From the NCBI RefSeq assembly GCF_004798865.1, contig NW_025335641.1, positions 9,326,282-9,390,281 on the forward strand: a DNA stretch of 64,000 nucleotides. Reading direction: 5' to 3'. The stretch comes from Varanus komodoensis. Lineage: Eukaryota; Chordata; Lepidosauria; Squamata; Varanidae. The number at the start of each line of letters is the position of its first letter. Positions within the stretch are counted from its first letter, which is position 1. The notes under the pieces are model-generated. The model did not search any database. It saw only the letters and a program-made list of their open reading frames with translations, and had not been told where the DNA came from. Shown piece by piece: positions 1-12,125 of the stretch. The translations under genes were made by a program, and so were the position numbers.

Positions 1-1310
1 TGCCACCTTTCTATATAATTTACCCATAAGAGCCATCTTAACTGGGAAGCAGATGGGTTGATACATCCAAGACAGATGTGTTCCTTGAAACTCTGAAACT
101 CAGCAAAGATGGAAGGAGGTGATTGAGAAGGTACCAGCTTTAGAATGCAGCAGGGTTGACACCAATGGTTGTCCCTTTTTCCCCTTCCAAGGTACATGGG
201 CTTTAATAGCTCAGTGACAAGCAGAAACTAAACTGGAAGCTGCAGTGGTTGAACTCCTTCCTGTTGTGCAGGTACTAAAGGCACAGAACTTCTATAAGAT
301 TTTTTTTAATGGCAATTCCTATCAATATGTAAGAACTAACAAAGCAGAGAAGGAACTCTGCTCTGGGCCTCTATATCCCTTTTCATAAAACCATCCGTGA
401 CTCTTTGCCTAATAACTTGCAAATCTCATCTATGTCTATTGTTCTTAACTGATGTCGATTTCTATGCAAGCTCTGCCAGAAATTGATTGCTGAATCATGC
501 CAGCTATGAGCAGGAATCTTGCCTTTTAGTTTCTAAAAGTCCTATTGGAGGGGGGAATGTTGATGTAACTGCACAGCAAAGCAGAGGCTGCTTGGATTTA
601 GGTGCCCATGTGCTGTACGAAGGACCTAACCCAAAAGGATATAGGTACAGTTGGGCATATGTTTTCCATAAAACAGAAGGAAATCTGCAGCTGAGTCTAC
701 GGGTAAGTGCCATCCGCAGTATTTCCATTGCTTTAGAGAGGCTTCTTCCATTTTCACTACAGGAGGAAAAATGCATTCTTGACATGTTCTCCCCACTTGG
801 GGATTATACATTCCCTTAACAAACCACAAGGTGGCACTAGGCTACAGCCTCAGTGCAGGGGATTGGCAACCTTTCAAGAGGCTGTTGTTTTAGCTTGTTG
901 CAATTTGAAATGTAATGTGCGCTTTTGACTTCTGGCATTTCCTATGTATTCACGATTCCTCACTCATCAAAATTTGCAGGGCCATTTCATGTGATCATCA
1001 TTCTGCAGCATTTGTCCTGTTTCCCAGTCTTTTCATGATGGAGAATGAGGAAAGTCAGCTATTACAATTCAAATTACAACAAACCAGAACAGAAGTCTCA
1101 TGAAAAGTCACCAATCTGCTAGACCGCAGCTCTTTCACAGCGCCACCTTGTGGGACGTCCATAGCATAAATTGAAAGGCAGAGAAATACAGACCCAGGGC
1201 AGGTAGCGGGGGGTATGACCTTGTATATGGAACTTATTTTTCCTTCTGTGACAGAAGCAGGAGAATCCTCAGTAAAGCAGAGGGTTACACCCACCTGCTA
1301 TTCCTTGCTT
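1..1310. other. No recognised gene or repeat
   Basis: Apparently single-copy, moderately AT-rich sequence. It holds a 110-codon open frame at 487-819 (+) that ends past a good splice-donor-like GTAAGT at 703-708, but I recognise no protein in it and a long frame also exists on the opposite strand, so I do not call a gene. Confidence 0.5.
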
Positions 1311-1326
1311 AAAAAAAAAAAAAAAA
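1311..1326. repeat. Poly-A run
   Basis: Sixteen consecutive A residues. No recognisable SINE or LINE body precedes it, so it is recorded only as a homopolymer. Confidence 0.8.
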
Positions 1327-1828
1327 GCCACATGAAAATGCCTGGAAAACACAAGACCCTCCATGTGTGAGGGATTCCTAGTGCACAGAACATGCCTCCT
1401 CCTGCAAGAAGCTCTTGGTCCAGTTTCCTTTCCCCTTCCCTTAGTACCCTCACTCCCACTGGCTTCAGCTTTCAAACACAGCCATGCTATCACAAAAGCA
1501 TCGTTTATTCCCCAGGAGATCTCTCTGACGCAGGAGTGTCAAGAGGAGCCTCTAAGTAGGAGGTCATGAGTTCTCCAGATAGGTGGAATACCCTTCTACT
1601 CCTTCTCATTTTTCAGACACAAGCCCTCATGTCTCCACTGGATCCCTCAAGTCAGCAAGAAGAGCAGGTGGATGGAAACAGAATCCTCATCATTAAGGGA
1701 GAAAACGAGGGCTAACTATTGAAAAGGTTGAAACTGTTTCTTTGCAGCTCTATATCTTGTAGTCTATGCATGGCACTGCAGGTATGTGCAACAGAAAGCC
1801 CAGTCATGTTTTTCCGAGCTACTTTCAT
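1327..1828. other. No recognised feature
   Basis: I see no gene and no repeat I can name here. Short frames on both strands show no family motif. Confidence 0.5.
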
Positions 1829-1968
1829 GTTGTTGACATGTGCCATCAAATTGTCTCCAACTTCTGGTGACCCTGTGAATGAAAGCCCTCCAGACTGTCT
1901 TATCCATGACAGCCCTGCTCAGCTCTTCTCAGTTCAAGGCTATGGTTTCCTCTACCAGGTCACTCCAT
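1829..1968 (-). mobile_element. RTE-clade LINE 3' end fragment
   Basis: The plus strand reads as the reverse complement of the 3' end of an RTE-type LINE of the sort common in squamates: a terminal GTTGTT-like start, then a segment resembling the 'gtgaccctgtgaatg' and 'ccagactgtcttatcc' blocks that I recall from lizard RTE-like repeats. On the minus strand this would encode the last residues of ORF2 and the short 3' tail. The copy is heavily 5'-truncated and diverged. It is related to, but distinct from, the BovB copy at 24.3 kb. Confidence 0.55.
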
Positions 1969-2068
1969 AATATGAAAAAGGGAGACAAATATTGTAATTT
2001 TTGTATTTTGTATTATTTTTGTATTATGAAGTGTTTAAAGCAATTAAAGCTCTTCAAAGTGTTTAAAG

Positions 2069-2135
2069 CACAATCCTATGCATGTTTAGGCAGAAAAAAA
2101 ATCCCGGCATTGCCCAGCCAGCATGGAGGTTTCTT
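2069..2135. mobile_element. MITE-like fold-back fragment (family B)
   Basis: Begins with 'caatcctatgcatgttta' and 'ggcagaaaaaaa', the same start as the palindromic element at 12033-12125. Only one arm is clear here, so this is a half-copy or decayed copy of a non-autonomous DNA element. Confidence 0.5.
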
Positions 2136-2642
2136 GGCATTCTGCTCAGGTCTCAAAAAACGCCTCCTCCTTGGACGTATTGATGCCGTAGCTTTCCAAG
2201 TAACAGGATTACATGTAAACTGGGGACAACCCGTACATGGAACAAAGCAAGCCTATGGCCTTTGGATAGCATCTGAGAAATGCCAAGAGTCGTAGGGCAT
2301 TTTCCTCTTTAAACATTCGTAGAACTGCGCTTATAAATAAATATTATACTTAGCCATGTAATTGGCACTCTGATACCCTTCTCCTGCCTTAAAAAGGGTG
2401 GGGGAGAAAAAAACAGCTTCAGTTCATAGTAATTCTGAATGCAAAAGGAATATAATATGCTCCCTACCATTTCTCCAACCCAAATTGTTTATCCACCTCA
2501 AAGTAAACATGATTCTTGTGATCCCCAAAGGAGAAAAAAGTATTGTAGAAACATGTTAGATGAAAAAGGGGTTAAGCATTCACTCCTTGGCTATTTCTGC
2601 ATTTAGAATTCCCTCTTTCCAAAACTGCATTATTTTAAAACA
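2136..2642. other. No recognised feature
   Basis: AT-rich sequence with no recognised gene or repeat family. Confidence 0.5.
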
Positions 2643-2694
2643 ACACACATGCACACGCGCACACGCACACACATACACACGCACACACACACAA
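2643..2694. repeat. Imperfect (CA)n microsatellite
   Basis: CA dinucleotide repeat interrupted by CG and TA steps. Confidence 0.9.
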
Positions 2695-3845
2695 CATATA
2701 GTTTATCCTAAAGCCTCATCCAACACCGAGATTAATCTTCTCCATGTCATTGAATGTAATGTGTGAAGTGGCCCTCAAAATCATGTTGTGAAAATAATTC
2801 ATGTTCTCCAAGCTTCCAATATTACATCCAGCGACTGATGTGAAATAAGTGAAGTGTTGTTGCATTTTTCCCTGAGCAGAAAAGATTTGTCATTAGGATG
2901 GACATGTTAACATTTGAAGATGAACGGGCTTCTATTTTATAAGAGGTGGAAATTAAAATGAAGGGGAAAGAGAAACCCATATCTTTTCTTCTTTTTTTTA
3001 ATTGCACCAGGTCAGCAGTCTGATGGGGCTAATTATTTCATTAGACCAAAAGTGCTGCTCACTGAGTATGTGTGTAGAACGGAGAGCCCATATGACAGAA
3101 ACAAAAGAAAGCTATGACAGTCTAAAATAATTAATTTGTGTGTGTAAATTTGTCCTGGTTTCAAATAGTGACTCCACAGGGCCACTGTGCTTTCTGATAC
3201 ATTTTAAAATGGTGGCAGATTCAGCTGTTCAAAAACATTGGGAACATTTTTCAATTGTAAATACTAATACTCTTAGAAGTATGAGAGGAACAAGGGCTGC
3301 CCTCCATCTTCATCAAGTACCACATATGTTTGTCCGGGATATGGATGGATCCCAGCTAGCAGACAGTGGAATTCAAAGGGTAAGAACAGCTTGTGGACAC
3401 TGGTAAATTGGAAGGCATGTTTAGGTGAGGAAATCTCCCCTTTGCAAGGACAAAATCAATGCATAAATGTGATTGGTAAACAGATGGTAAAGAGCTGCAC
3501 AGTGTGAGAGGAGGCCTTGAATATTTATAATTACCCAAATGATACCTTTAAATGGGGCAGGTTTTACCATGGTGAAAGCACCTGCTTAAGCCAGCATCAG
3601 ATATTTTGGTAGAGGGTGAAGAAAGCTGAAGGTGCCAATTGGTGTCTCAGCGGTGGAAGCAAGACTGTTTACATGGTTGGCCCTAGAGACACTGGACAGG
3701 GGAGGAGTCAATGGATGTTAGGCCAGCACAAACTTTAAGAATGACGTGGGGGACATAATTGCTTGAAGCAAGGCTTTCTCCTCCACAGTGATGGGAGACA
3801 CCAAGCCAGGTATGAATAAGGTGACCTGCTGCAAAGAGGGCGGGG
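2695..3845. other. No recognised feature
   Basis: No gene or named repeat seen. Short frames here carry no recognisable motif. Confidence 0.5.
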
Positions 3846-3927
3846 CTCCTGGAGCTTTAATAGCTGGGTAGAATTTCAGCATGATCCTGAAATTCCCTCT
3901 TCTACCCAGCTGTTAAAGGTGCAGGAG
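3846..3927. mobile_element. Palindromic MITE-like element (family C)
   Basis: An inverted repeat with arms at about 3846-3879 and 3887-3927 and a loop of about seven bases. The left arm runs ctcctggagctttaatagc and onward; the right arm mirrors it, ending in taaaggtgcaggag. I recall this fold-back as common in lizard genomes, which suggests a non-autonomous DNA transposon. No clear target duplication was found. Confidence 0.65.
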
Positions 3928-5345
3928 GCCGTTCACACTGGGCCGCCCCATGTGCAGCTTTACATAGCTGGCAAGCTGCCTTCTGAGTTCTGAAGTGTAG
4001 GTGTTCATCATGACCACCACCATGGCTTTATTCCTAAGGAAGCTCCAAAGTTACGGGTGGCTTGGTGGAGTCTTACCAACAAGCACCTTTCATCTCCACC
4101 AGAAGCAAACTGCTATTAATTGCACCTTCAAAACCAAGGCACCCAAAAATACTTAGCATGGCCACAGGAGGCCATTGATGCTGCAATAATCCATTTTCTC
4201 CAGTTATGGGAAGCTCAGAAGGAGCAGAAACATGTGAGAGGGGAATGGTAGGGGATCGCAATCCCTGCTCATAAAAACAAAATGGCGGTGGGGCTGCTTC
4301 TCTGTGAACTTCGACTGCACTGTACCCCCTGGCTGTGGGGTGCTAGTTGCTCCGCTCTGCTTGGGGATCTAGTCCTACAGTAGAACTTTGTTCATCACTG
4401 TTATCTCCTGAGCAACTGCAGGGATTGTAGGCCCTGTGAAGAAGAGGGAAGCGCTTGGAAAACACGGACGTGATGAGACGAGCCCCACATCAGGCAGACT
4501 CAAGTTGGAAAGGCAGCTTGGGAAGTGGAGAGAGAGGAAACCAGTCAAGTGGAAGAGAACTGCTGAAGAGGAACAGAGGTGGTGGCATATTGACGAAGAT
4601 GGTGCATGAAGACTCAGGCATGTTGTTTCCTCTGTGGTAGGAACTTGTGCACTGCACAACTTGCTATTGTGGCCCACCCAAGAGGCTACTGGCCGTGGAC
4701 GGTAGCCAGGCCTTTCTGCTGCTTTTACATATTCATGCAGGCTGATTAACAATGCAGGAGCTTTATTGAGCTCTGGGAGGGTTTTATCAGCCTTTGTTTG
4801 GCTATGGAAAATGATCCCTCCACCCACCCAGATCAGAGAAACTGGTCTCTGGCAAGGCCAAACAATTAAATCTGCAGCTCTCATCTGCAGGTTGCATTGA
4901 TGTCCTGTCACTGCATCACAAAAAAGAGGGGAGATGCATTGCTACTGTCCAAATTTCCTCCTTTCCCCAGATTAATTAAAAAAGAGTGGCAAGGGCCACA
5001 CTGGGGGAGGTAGAGAACCGTAGTGGGTCTACAGGGTGCATGTTGCCCTCTCTTAGAATATAGGGTGACCCTTCTAAGTTGCCAAAAAAAGGAAGTGCAT
5101 CACCCACAGCAAGGGCAAAAGAGGACACAAATCTGCATGAAACTGGCAATGAAAATGCATAAAATGGTGTAAGTAGAGATGAAATTCATGAATAATTGCT
5201 ATAAGAGAAGAATCAACTCACCATAGTATAGGAGACTGGAACCAGCAGAGTCGTGGGTCTGTCCTGTTTGCTCTCACTCTCCGGTGCTGCTTACTGTTTC
5301 TGGGCAATATTTTCAAGACTCCTGCTGGCACTCCCTTCATAGAAC
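3928..5345. other. No recognised feature; long minus-strand frame
   Basis: Contains a 178-codon open frame at 4375-4911 on the minus strand, the longest unexplained frame in the first 20 kb. Its translation is Ser/Leu/Pro-rich and matches no family I know, and no splice or promoter context supports it. I treat it as chance. Confidence 0.45.
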
Positions 5346-5349
5346 AATT

Positions 5350-5445
5350 TAACTTTAACCCTCACTAAGACCGGGCAGCCCTTCAAACAGAGGAGACCTT
5401 CAAATAAAGGACCATCCTCTGAAAAGTCACCAGTCACCCTAATTG
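5350..5445 (-). repeat. Unnamed dispersed repeat, family D, copy 1
   Basis: On the minus strand this reads 'tagggtgactggtgac', then a segment with 'cctttatttgaagg' and 'cctctgtttgaagggctg', then 'cccggtcttagtg'. The same order of blocks recurs at 13.4, 32, 33.2, 41.1 and 50.8 kb. Only the first part of the family is present here. Confidence 0.5.
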
Positions 5446-6758
5446 GTGCAGTGCTGAACTTCGTGCAAGTAGCAGATCTGCTGAGCAAGAGCATTTGACA
5501 CAGGCACTTAAAGAAGACGGGGATGGAATGGGATTTGCGATGGAGCAGTAAATCTCTCATTGTGTTTCTGTCCTGCTAAAGGCAAAAGCTTCTGTGGCAA
5601 ACTCATCGGATCTGAACCACTACCAGTTCCCCCTGGGCTCACATTTCATCTGGAACCACTGTATTGTTAGAACAGCAAACCTAGACCCAACCAGGAACTA
5701 TTTTTCTTCAGGAGACTTTCCAGAATGAGCCAGGGCAAAACCTCAGACTCGCACTATAAAATAAAAAATGCTTATCTTAGACTTCCTTTTTGGTTGCAAC
5801 TTATGCTTGGCTGTCCTCCAAGAGAACATAACAAAGGAATCCAAACCTGCTTCAGACCAGGTATATTTGGCTTCCGAGCCTCCAGTAATCTCACTGCCCT
5901 TCCCTGTGTTATAGTAGATTTCTGAAATATGACAGTAACTGTTGGGATTCAGAGGTGAATAGTTAATCCCTGATTAGTTTTTTGAATGTCCTAACTTGTC
6001 TGTGTGTCTGTGTGTTTCAGACATACACCTATACATGCTCCTAATTACATTAGGTGAGGATGGTGAGTTCAGACATTCTCAAAATGGTTTTGATTTGTTG
6101 ACGTTCAACAGTCGCTGTTTTTGGACAGTCACAGTTGCACAACCACCCAAAAAAACCTGCTGTAAAATGGCTCAAACTTGTCGGTTACACATTACTGCTG
6201 TAATGAGGCAATCTGCCATAACGTCCTACTGCTTAAAAAGGCAGAAACACATGGCAGGAACCTTAAATGCTGCAGCCTTGATGCTCGGTAGCATATTCCA
6301 CCAAAGTCAGTGGGACTTAGTGCCTACTTGGAGTACATGCATTGAACCAATCAGTCCATAAATCTAGAAAGTGCATCTGCACCATTGCTCAATACTTCCT
6401 GGGCTGAATTTCCTGGGACGGTAGAATGATATTCCATCTGGAGGCAATATGTGGGCAGGCTTGCCATGAATAGAACTGCACCACTGTGTCCTTATTTGAA
6501 AGTCAGGCTTGCTATGCAAATGCAGGAGCAGCTTCCAATGATATTTTTCCCAATCCTTTCCATCTCAATTAACAAAAAATGCAAATAGTCTCAGAATCAC
6601 ATGGACCTTACTTAAGAGTGGTGTGAAAGTTGAGGACAGCCATGATGGACAAGTTTCTGACGTGTGAGTGACACGCTTCCTAAACAGATCGGTTAAATGT
6701 GTGTTCTATGGCTAGAGTTGTACAGTGAAGGAGAATGAGGCACCTGGTCTCTTTGGAT
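5446..6758. other. No recognised feature
   Basis: No gene or named repeat seen. The frame at 5996-6361 (+, 121 codons) has no recognisable protein motif. Confidence 0.45.
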
Positions 6759-6836
6759 TCAGTCCTATACACATTTACCTGGAAATATGTCTCACTGAAC
6801 TCATTTGATTCCACTGCTCTGTAGACATGTACAAAT
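6759..6836. mobile_element. Short fold-back element (family A), copy 1
   Basis: Starts 'cagtcctatacacattta' and ends with a 'gtagacatgta' segment, with a partly mirrored 'ctcactgaactca' centre. The layout matches a small palindromic DNA element found at five other sites here (9963, 11033, 28567, 50993, 56269). Confidence 0.55.
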
Positions 6837-6866
6837 TTGTGCCAATATAAATGTGTATGCATGCGC

Positions 6867-6945
6867 TGTTGTTGTTGTTTAGTTGCAAAGTTGTGCCCGA
6901 CCCATCACAACCACATGGACAACATTCCTCCAGGCAACATCATCA
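6867..6945 (-). mobile_element. BovB/RTE 3' terminus, truncated
   Basis: The plus strand 'gttgttgttgtttagttgc' followed by 'gtgcccgacccatcac' and 'catggacaacattcctccag' is the reverse complement of a BovB-type 3' end (compare the end of the full copy at 27480-27520). Only about 80 bp remain, as expected for severe 5' truncation, or for a SINE sharing the BovB tail. Confidence 0.75.
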
Positions 6946-9097
6946 TCAATCATCTTAAAACTAAAGTTGGGCATGAAAATTTTGTCATGGAGCACTAATT
7001 ATTCTGTAAGCAACACATTGTAGGTGTCTGTGATATTTGTTCAGCCACAGTTTGCACAACAATTTGTTAGCACCTTTGGACATGCTTCTTTTCCCCGTGT
7101 ATTCCAAGAACTGCAAAAATAATTGATTAATAAGATTAGTCTTTAAAAAACAATGATCATAAAGTAATTACACCCAGAGGTATAAAAGAAAGTAAAAAAT
7201 CTCTCAGAGTGTAAGAAAAAGAAAGGGGAGGCATAGGAGAAAGTGTGTAAATGGGAATTTCACTCTCATTCCACTCTCATTCACGTACAAATACTTCATG
7301 CATCATGGCAGAATGCGGTTTAATTAACCCACAAATGCGACTTCGCTCACTCCCCCTGCCTTTCTGCACACTTCTACTTTCAATTTGCAACCTGTGATGG
7401 CCCCATTTATAAGCTGCTGTCATGATGTCTGATTCTGGATTGTTTAGGGGTTAAACAATGTATAGTTAACCTACAATTTGTTCCTCGGTTAACTCTGTAT
7501 TATCTAACCCCGGCAGAGTGTCTGGGTTCAGATGTGACTTGATCAAGCTGTGTCCAAGAAAATCATGGGTTGTAATATGAAAGCAGAAATAAGCAGGATA
7601 CTGGACAATGTGTGCCCATTCACTCCAGATTATGTTCGGCAAGTCATGGACCAATCAACTTATGTTTTGGCATTGTGTGCCAGCTAGGGCATAGTGTGGC
7701 GTCTCGGATCATCATCAAGCAAGAAACAAACCATGGTCTTTGTTGTGGCTGAGCCACTGGCTGGTTGTTGCTGTGTTCTCCCCCATGCCACTGATTTTTT
7801 CTGTCTGCTTAAGCAGTATTTTCTGAACTTTCTACAGCAGATTCTTCCAGACGGATACAATTAAGTACTTAGAATGCAATAAATGTGCTATTTAGTGGGT
7901 GTGGAGAAAAGAGAGAAGTATGACATTTTCCCCAGGGTGCTTCAAGATGGATGTCTCCTAGCACTATCAGTTGAAAGACATCGTGCAGCTGTCCCATCTT
8001 TTCCTTCTTAATGGATTTGTGGTGGGAAGAAAAAAAGACAGAAGAAACAATGGAAAAATAGGCGGCATGGATGGTTACAAATGGAAAGCATTGTCATCAC
8101 AGCTCAGAAAAGTTCTGTGAATGAAGCAAGGTGATGACACAGTAAAAGTTTGCCTTAGCTGGACCCCCGGTTCAACACACACACACTCTTAAGTGTTCAG
8201 AAAATGTGCTGTTTCTGCAACAAGAGTATTACTTTGAAAGAAGATGTGCCCATGGCTTGCAACAAATACATCATGTGGCCGAAGAAGAGAAGAGCGGTGG
8301 CAATAAAATCTCCTCCCTACAGATATTTCATAGAGATGTCAGAGATTATATTATAAATTATAAACCTCACTGGTTTGAAATTTTAACATAGGAACGGATG
8401 ACCCAGTGATGGTAATGAAATGAAACTCAAGCTTCTCCTTGCCAGCCTCTCCTGCATTGTATTTGCTTTTCCCAATTATGTTATTAAGGAATGATAGATC
8501 CATTGCTCAGAGTCAGATAAGCTACGAGGAGGAACAGGTCCTTTTTAATAACATCAGGCTGCCCAAATGTGGCCTCCCCACCACCTCCAACATGAATGCT
8601 AGGGCACTGGAAATCCATTCAGCTGGGCTATGATCACTCCTGCATAGCTTACAGACAAACAGACTTGCTGCCCACAAGCCACAGTGTGTTCCGTCTATTC
8701 CCTCAAGGACTTTCAACTCCAGTGGATGGAGGAGGGAGACATGGATTAAAGCATCCCTGACCCAAGGCACTGTTGCACTAACCAGTAGGAGAGGGAAGCC
8801 AACAGGCAGGACTGCTGCTTCAGCCTACCCAGGGAGTTTGGGAACATGGAGAGAGAGGTGCAGCACCTGGCCACCTGCTCGTGCTCCTCAAAGAACCTTC
8901 CCCTGGAAAACAGAATGCTAAGCATGAACTGGGTCCGTCCATCACCCCATGCTTGCCTATCCTAACGAGGCCCAGGGGATGTGGACTGTAACAAGGTGCT
9001 CACTGTATGTTCTGCCTCGTATCAGGCCAGGCAAGGGTCGCATCAAGCACTGGAGTGAACACAGGCTCAATTATTCTCCCTTAAAGGGTTGTCATCC
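6946..9097. other. No recognised feature
   Basis: About 2 kb without a gene or a repeat I can name. It has a short CA run near 8176. The stretch near 7700-7780 ('caaaccatggtctttg') may be a decayed DNA element but I cannot support it. Confidence 0.4.
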
Positions 9098-9350
9098 TGG
9101 CAAAGGACGGCAGAGTCTAGTCTTTCACTGGTTCCACACCATTAGATGTTGACTGTAGTTTTTAAAGGGCCGGTGTCTGTTTCTGCAGTCTTGCTTGCTC
9201 GTGTAGATGGAGGAAGGAAAGCTGCAAGGGAATTGTCCACGGAGCCAGCTGCTGAAAGAGCTGCATCCTCGGGCTGCGATGGTATTGGAGGGGGTGCCAA
9301 AGGCTCCTGCAAAGTGGAGTGAACTGTGACCCATCTATTCTGAGTCCTTG
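9098..9350 (+). repeat. Unnamed dispersed repeat, family E, copy 1
   Basis: Shares an extended, gapped similarity with 56705-56920: blocks such as 'ctagtctttcactggttcc', 'gatgttgactgta', 'tttctgcagtcttgctt' here correspond to 'ctggtctttcagtggctcc', 'gatgctgactcta', 'tttcttcagtctgatgctt' there, in the same order and spacing. Both copies are followed by an 'aaagtggagtg' block. The class is unknown to me. Confidence 0.55.
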
Positions 9351-9450
9351 TCAGGGTAATGTGCAGCCTCAGAAGCAAGGGAGTGACATTTGCCTGCCTT
9401 TTAATCTAAGTGAGAAGCTGCAATGCAAATTCTAGCATAGGATACGACCG

Positions 9451-9520
9451 TATTTGTGAGCCGCCCCGAGGCTTCGGCGAATGGGGCGGCATAGAAATTT
9501 TCTAAATAAATAAATAAATT
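9451..9520 (+). mobile_element. L2-type 3' tail insertion
   Basis: A 70-bp piece consisting of the L2-type 3' terminus only: 'gtgagccgccccgaggc', 'ttcggcgaatggggcggc' and an (AAAT)n-like end. It is nearly identical to tails at 42566 and 50207, so it is probably among the younger insertions in the window. Confidence 0.8.
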
Positions 9521-9962
9521 TCTCATGCGAGTATTATGAGTGGTTTAGCTGAGAATTCATGAACAGGTTCAACTCTCTCTCCAGTGGCCTGAATGCAAAG
9601 GAGTTTAAAAATCAAAAAATCAATCTATGTGGGTTAATTAGCTCACCTGTTCAGGAATATCTGTGTGTTCCTTCCAGTCAACAACTGTTTGGGGAATGGT
9701 CACTCTTAATAAGGTAATTATTACAGTTTGCACTTTCTGCATTTCAATTCCCCAGGACCCCGCTACTTACAGTACACTTCTCTGTGTCTATACATGCATA
9801 CTTGGAACTTAGGATAAAATTTCTGGCATCTGATGAAATGAACTCTAGTTTGCAAAACTTTTGTGCCAGAATAAAGCTGTTAGTTTTGAAGGTGCCACAA
9901 GTCTCTTTCTTATGTCTGGGAAAAGGTGTCCAGATTTCTTTCAGGTCCTGAAAACACTGACT
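9521..9962. other. No recognised feature
   Basis: Nothing recognisable in this stretch. Confidence 0.5.
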
Positions 9963-10040
9963 GATATCCTATACAAATGTACCTGATAATATGCCCCATT
10001 GAACTTAATGGGGCTTACCTCTGCACAGATACATATTTGT
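9963..10040. mobile_element. Short fold-back element (family A), copy 2
   Basis: Contains 'tatcctatacaaatgtacc', a palindromic centre 'ccccattgaacttaatgggg' and a mirrored 'cagatacatatttgtg' end. This is the best preserved centre of the family in the window. Confidence 0.65.
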
Positions 10041-11032
10041 GTGTGCTCTCATCACAATCTGGGGGTACTTTGTGGTGGGTGGTTTCACTAGCATGTGAAT
10101 ATGTATAGGGTGGGATGGGACTGTGATTCCCCCATGATGCTCCCCCACCAATATTAAAGGGATGCTTTTCAGCATGCCTTGTGTCAGATACAATTCTGAC
10201 TTGCATATGTAAATATAGTGAAACTCTGTGAAGAGCTTAGATCTAACTTAGTCTGCTTTAACAAAAATGCCAGATCACGTTTCTGCACTGTCTGTGCCAG
10301 CAGGATGAGTTGTGGAAAGTTGCATGGAGTGCGGCAGTGTTGCATTTTAAAGTGACAGCATTCCCCATGATGGGCCTCATCACCACATCCCCAAGGCAAT
10401 TGTGCTGGACCATCTCATCAAGAATTGCACCAGTTTTCCTCTCCACCAAAAGCAGGTCAAAGCAAAGACAAGGAGTGCTCAGAGTCATTTCCTGCCAAGG
10501 AAAAGTGGCCATTAGATGCAACCCAATGTTTTAATCCCTTAACAATAGGGATTAAACAGATATACCTTTCCCTATCTAGTTCAGAAAAATTCCAGTTTCT
10601 CTCTCCCCTCAGCAAATGGAAATGGGCAGCATCCAATGGTGTCATTCTGAAAACTTAGATAGCACTACCAAACCTTTGCCAAAGCTTTCCATTTCAAGCA
10701 ATAGCTGAGATGTTCAAGCAGTTGCACTTGATGGTTGCAGAAGTGTGATGCAGAATGGGTTGTACAACGGGATCATGCAAGTGTAATGTACAAGTGGTTG
10801 CACAATTGTGCTTGCACAAATATAACTATAGTTGGATTCTTCTCTTCAAGATAGCTCAGAACCTAGTTTCCAATAGCGCAATGACATTTGTGAAAGTGGA
10901 ATGATGCAGTTGGATACTGCCGATAGTGTCCATTTTTAAGTCCACAGAAAAATCCTCAAAGTTCCTCAAATGATTCAAGTTAAATAGTCACATTTCTAAA
11001 GATCTTTAAAAAGAAAACCCTGCCATCCTGTG
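10041..11032. other. No recognised feature
   Basis: No gene or named repeat seen; overlapping short frames on both strands between 10.2 and 10.6 kb lack any motif. Confidence 0.45.
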
Positions 11033-11105
11033 GATGTCTACTCAGATGAAAGCTTCATTTAATTGAATGAGAGCACTCTCAGGTAAGCATGTATATGATT
11101 GCTAT
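11033..11105. mobile_element. Short fold-back element (family A), copy 3
   Basis: Reads 'gatgtctactcagatgaaag', then 'cattgaatg'-like centre, then 'ctctcaggtaagcatgtata'. The same order of blocks as copy 2, more diverged. Confidence 0.55.
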
Positions 11106-12032
11106 CTAAATGCTTTTTTCCCCCAAATCACCCATTACTTAATAAATAGCCAGAAGTTCAGGAAACAAACATGTTGCAAGTAAAAACTGTATGATCTGTG
11201 GCATCATACAGTGGAAGTGAACTAAAGCTAAGGTGGTGAAACTCATCAAGAGCCTGGGAAGACAAAGCAAGCTGAAAGAGTGATTACAGCATCTTTGATT
11301 CAGCACTTTTCATTTTATGCAGCTGACTGTACACTTGGATTTGTTTGATTTTTATTGATACCTTCCCGTTGACTCTGAAGAGCCAGTCCAGCACTCTGGG
11401 CATCTAAGTATTATTTTACGACGAGTGGAAAAAAATAGCTGTCAAAATTGCATTTACTCAATTCTCACAAATCACTTTTCAAAAGATGACTCCCCACTTC
11501 ACCCCTCTTTGCTCATTCAGCCCATTTCCCTTCGGCAATCATCTGGGAACACAGATTGATGTGGGGGTGGAGGAGAAGTGCAACTTGCTTAGCAAGCCAA
11601 AAAAATACATATTCTCTATCTCTGTTCCTCCTGGACAGCTCCTGTGCCCTCTTCCAAATTGCATCCAGGGAATGCAAAAGGATTCAAGGAGATGAAATTC
11701 AAATTAAGTTTTTGAAAAGCCCCCAAAACACAATGTGATACCCTACCTGGAGATAGAGAGAAAGCTGGAAGAGCATTTCGCAAGAGAAGCTAAGTGAGCT
11801 GCATCATCTTTAAATGTCTCCCATATCATGGTGTGACTAACAGCTGTAAGATTTCCTCTGGGGAGTGGTGCTGATTAATGTAAAAGATTTTATGCTGTAA
11901 GCAGTTCTGTTTCCAACTGATGTTTGATGTGATTTTAAGATCATCAATATGATCTTCTTAAATCATGTGCCAGGGTTGGGAGAGAAAACAGCAACTTTAT
12001 CTTCTGGAGTACCAAATTGCCTTCAAGAGAGA
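11106..12032. other. No recognised feature
   Basis: No gene or named repeat seen. Confidence 0.5.
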
Positions 12033-12125
12033 AATCTTATGCATGTCTAGGCAGAAAAAAGCATGGCTGGCTGGACCAGACTGGGAGGCATAACTCTTAT
12101 TTTCTGTCTAAATGTGCATAGGATT
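12033..12125. mobile_element. Palindromic MITE-like element (family B)
   Basis: Arms at 12033-12057 and 12101-12125 pair at about 20 of 25 positions (left 'aatcttatgcatgtctagg', right the reverse complement of 'aatcctatgcacatttaga'). The interior 'catggctggctggacc' is also partly self-complementary. Size and shape suggest a non-autonomous DNA transposon. A half-copy lies at 2069. Confidence 0.65.

Noticed and set aside
487-819. 110-codon frame with a splice-donor-like GTAAGT at 703
   Set aside because: No recognisable protein, no acceptor I trust, and an overlapping frame of similar length on the other strand.
4375-4911. 178-codon minus-strand frame
   Set aside because: Ser/Leu/Pro-rich translation with no known domain and no splice or promoter context; likely chance.
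7430-7760. Possible decayed DNA element around 'caaaccatggtctttg'
   Set aside because: No mirrored end or second copy I could align by eye.
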